From NCBI RefSeq assembly GCF_020829685.1, contig NZ_JAIVFR010000006.1:1-23460 (forward strand): a stretch of DNA of 23,460 nt, read 5' to 3'. The notes beneath the pieces were generated by a model. That model was not told where the DNA came from. It worked only from the letters and a program-made list of their open reading frames with translations, and searched no databases. A program made the translations under genes and the position numbers. The DNA is from Nostoc sp. CHAB 5715 (lineage in GTDB: Bacteria; Cyanobacteriota; Cyanobacteriia; Cyanobacteriales; Nostocaceae). This document shows, one piece after another, positions 20,827 to 23,460 of the stretch (the first letter of the stretch is position 1; every line of letters starts with the position of its first letter).

Positions 20827-23382
20827 TTAATCCCTATTAGTGATAGAAATAAGTCTTTTCGTAAATCCACGCAACCAGATTAACACTGGCTTCGCCCAAT
20901 TTCCACCTAGCAAATCGTGCAGCAGAATATAAAAACAGGGGATGATAAACAATGTCAGCATTGTAGCGATCGCCATCCCAAAGAAAACTACAATCCCTAA
21001 AGGCTGCAAAAACTCAGAACCTTCGCCAATGCCCAATGCTAAAGGAAACAGTCCCAAGATCGTGGTTACTGTAGTCATGATAATTGGGCGCAAGCGTTGA
21101 GGAGCAGCTTTCACGATCGCAATTTGGCGACTACAACCAACTTCATCCCGAATTTGGTTTGCCAGTTCTACCATTAGAATCCCTGCGTTCACCACAATTC
21201 CCACCAGCAGAACGACACCAACAATTACAGTTGCGCCAATTGCAGTTTGGGTAATGTAAAGTCCAAAAATTCCCCCAGCTAACGCCAGTGGTACGGTGAA
21301 GATAATTACCAACGGGTCAATCAGCGAATTGTATTGCACCGCCATAACTACAAAGATTAAGAACACCGCCAACGCTCCCAAAGTTTTTAAAGCATCTTGA
21401 AGTTGCTGATTCGTTTCTTCGGCAGAACTAGGTACAATTGAAACGCCATCAGGTAAGTCTACATCTTGGAGTACCTCATTGATTTCTGCGATCGCTTCAC
21501 CAAGACTAGCTCCCTCGGTGAGATTACCTGTGACAATAAAAGCTTGGCGCTGATTAATCCGTTGCACCTCACCAGGCGCTTGACCTTCTTGAATGTTCGC
21601 AACATCAAAAAGGCGGATTAGTTGATTGTTTTCTGTAAATAGCGGTAATTGCTCTAGCTGGGAAGGACGCGCAATTGCTTCTTTATTTAGCTGCACCCGC
21701 ACATCAACTAAACGATTACCGCGTTGAATTTGCGTGGGAACTGAACCTTCAATTGCTGTTTGAACTGTTGCACCAATTTGCTCTGCGCTCAACCCTAAAG
21801 CCGAAACCCTTTCCCAGTCTGGGCGAATTTGGATTTCCGGTTGCCGGGGGTCGGCATCTGGTCGGAATGTCGCTAATTTTGCTCTTTCTTGCAATGCTTG
21901 CAGCACTTGTGCGCCTGCTTGCGTTAAGTTTCCTTCATTCTCACCTTGCAGAATCACGTCAACGTCTGACCCTTGCACTGGAGAATTACTCAAGATTAAA
22001 CCCCGTACCTGACCAGGATTGAGGCGCAGCAGAATTCCTGCTAAGTTGAGTTTATTAAATTCCTGAGTTACTTTTTTCACAAAAGCTTCAACATCTGTGC
22101 CTGGTTTTAGATTGATAGTGCTGCTGGCACGTAAAGGATTTTCTGTAGTATTGCTGCCAAATAAATTACCACCCACAGTTGTAAAAGCAGACTCGGTTTC
22201 TGGTTGTTTGAGCAAAATGTCATCGACAATTTGCATAACTTTCTGAGAAGTTGCTAAAGGTGTACCGGGAGGAAACTGCGCTCTCAAGGTAGCTTGCCCA
22301 GTACTGATGCGGGGTAAAATTTCTTGGGGAATTTGACCAAACATAAAGAAGCTACTGCCGCCTAAAATTACCAAAGCAGCGATAACAACGAGGAGCCGAT
22401 AGCGTAAAACCTTGGTTAAGAAGTTACTGTATCCCCGCGTAGCATCTTCAAATCGGTGATTAAACTGTCTAAGTAGCCAAAATTCACTGATCCGACTAGA
22501 CCAGCGAATTCCCAAAAGTCGAGAAGATAGCATCGGCACTACTGTGATCGCGACGATAAGGGATGCTGCGACTGCGAAGCTAATTGTCAAAATCAGTTCA
22601 TTAAATAGCAGTGCAATAAAGCCGCCAATTAACAGGAATGGCACTACAGAAACTAAGTTAGCACCTGTAGCAGCAACTAAAGCAGATTCTACTTCTTGGG
22701 AAGCTGCGATCGCAGTCTCAATTATAGATTGGGGAGTAGGGAGTGGGGAGTAGGGAGTAGTGGAGGATTTTTCCCCACTCCCCATTCCCCATTCCCCATT
22801 CCCTTTTCTCTCTTTTTGATTGGGAGTCATCCCCGCTTTTTCGGAAATGTTCTCCAAAATCACAACGGATGTGTCAATTGCTTGACCGACTCCTAATGTC
22901 AGACCTGCTAAACTAAAAACATTCAAAGTTAAGCCAAATATTCTCATCAGAGCGATCGCTGCCAGAGTACACAACGGAATCGTTAAACTGATAATCAATG
23001 TTTGTCTGAATGATCCCAAAAATAACAACACTGCTGCTGCTGCTAACAATGCTCCAGAAATCCCCGAAAAGATGACATCATTTAAAGAATTGCGGATGAA
23101 AACAGATTCATCTGTGGTGGGACTCAAAGTCATATCTGCTGGAATTAAACCCGATTGTCGTAATTGTTCAATTCGCCGCTTAACAGCATCTACAACGGTA
23201 ATTGTGTTGGCCTCCGGCTGCTTTCGGACTGAAAATTTCACAGCAGGCTGACGATTCAGGTAAACAAATAGTCGCTGGTCTTCTGTATCATCAATTACCT
23301 CCGCAAAGTCTCGCAAGTAGACGCGGCGGGGAAGGGATGAGGGGGATGAGGGAGCAGGGGGAGATGAGGGAGTGAGGGACAA
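20827..23382 (-). pseudogene. RND-family efflux pump (AcrB-type inner-membrane transporter), 5' end interrupted by repeats
   Basis: The open frame encodes about 830 natural residues of a pump that is usually 1,000-1,080 long. It begins within the porter domain (RRVYLRDFAEVIDDTEDQRL), then TM2-TM6 (VLLFLGSFRQTLIISLTIPL, GLTLGVGQAIDTSVVILENI with the proton-relay Asp170), the second periplasmic loop and TM8-TM12 (GIVVNAGILMVELANQIRDE, TTVTTILGLFPLALGIGEGS, MAIATMLTLFIIPCFYILL). About 200 N-terminal residues are absent: just upstream lies heptamer repeat DNA with an in-frame TAA (~23391). The TTG at 23382 is not a plausible native start. In addition, residues ~189-218 are encoded by heptamer DNA inserted in frame. 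The pump family exports drugs, solvents or metals with a membrane-fusion partner; the partner gene is not in the window. Confidence 0.8.
22724..22803. repeat. heptamer repeats inserted in frame in the RND gene
   Basis: GGGAGT(A/G)-type heptamers at 22733-22762 and complementary CCCATTC/CCCCATT-type heptamers at 22774-22803 form an inverted pair like the one at 11853-11930. They encode the Gly/Pro/Ser-rich stretch GNGEWGMGSGEKSSTTPYSP between MTPNQ and IIETAIAAS, where related pumps run directly on. Confidence 0.75.
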
Positions 23383-23428
23383 GAATTAATGCCCAATGCC
23401 CCATGCCCAATGCCCAATGCCCAATGCA
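23330..23428. repeat. STRR block interrupting the 5' part of the RND gene
   Basis: GATGAGG/GGGATGA-type repeats at 23334-23378 and GCCCAAT/GCCCCAT-type heptamers at 23392-23427 lie directly before the RND frame. They carry stop codons in the RND frame (TAA at about 23391). Upstream, the minus strand reads QQQDVNL and then a TAA at about 23439, possibly the end of the preceding coding part. Confidence 0.65.
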
Positions 23429-23460
23429 ATGACTAATTACAAGTTCACATCTTGTTGCTG

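Overview
The window looks like the chromosome of a filamentous, heterocyst-type cyanobacterium (Nostoc or a close relative). The signs are many HIP1 octamers (GCGATCGC), heptanucleotide short tandem repeats (STRR) in at least nine places, remnants of several IS families, WD40 and PEP-CTERM proteins, and the gene order rplS-trnW-secE-nusG-rplK-rplA-rplJ-rplL. All calls come from reading the sequence and from remembered family knowledge; no database search was run.

Layout. (1) 1-4620 is a decaying accessory cluster, mostly on the minus strand. It holds two AraC regulator paralogues (one fused in frame to an IS630-type transposase interior, one frameshifted), the 3' tail of a third copy, a frameshifted cupin, an SDR/BBE-oxidoreductase deletion junction, an intact RidA-like gene and a truncated VOC gene with a small palindromic MITE just upstream. 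Within it, 1060-1531 holds a small ribbon-helix-helix gene diverging from a highly structured RNA-like segment. (2) 4990-6121 has an ISAs1-like transposase fragment and a two-gene plus-strand operon: a small GDY-motif protein and a DTGF retropepsin-like protease. (3) 6290-8680 is an IS graveyard: an IS630 N-terminus with a nonsense codon, an IS605-type tnpB broken by a 165-bp insert with a 9-bp target duplication, tRNA-Ala(CGC) followed by repeats resembling Tn7-like (CAST-type) transposon ends, and an IS4-like transposase tail. (4) 8685-9860 encodes a membrane-anchored seven-bladed WD40 protein, followed by a hemagglutinin-type exoprotein remnant. (5) 10415-14828 is the conserved ribosomal/secretion/transcription cluster on the minus strand, with STRRs in most of its spacers. 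(6) 14983-18763 has two glycosyltransferases flanking a second GDY/DTGF-protease operon and a small membrane protein. (7) 18769-19431 is a PEP-CTERM secreted protein, followed by 1.4 kb of repeats (a 248-bp MITE, an 84-bp minisatellite and interspersed palindromes). (8) 20827 to the window end is an RND efflux pump gene lacking its N-terminus, invaded twice by STRR DNA.

How the genes work together. The minus-strand core operon makes the L11/L1/L10/L12 stalk proteins together with NusG and SecE. The two glycosyltransferases probably act in surface polysaccharide synthesis. The duplicated GDY/DTGF-protease pair, with an operator-like palindrome at one copy, is the best candidate for an undescribed system. 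The CAST-like repeats beside the tRNA, the structured RNA at 1315-1531 and the clean insertion in tnpB are the strongest mobile-element observations.
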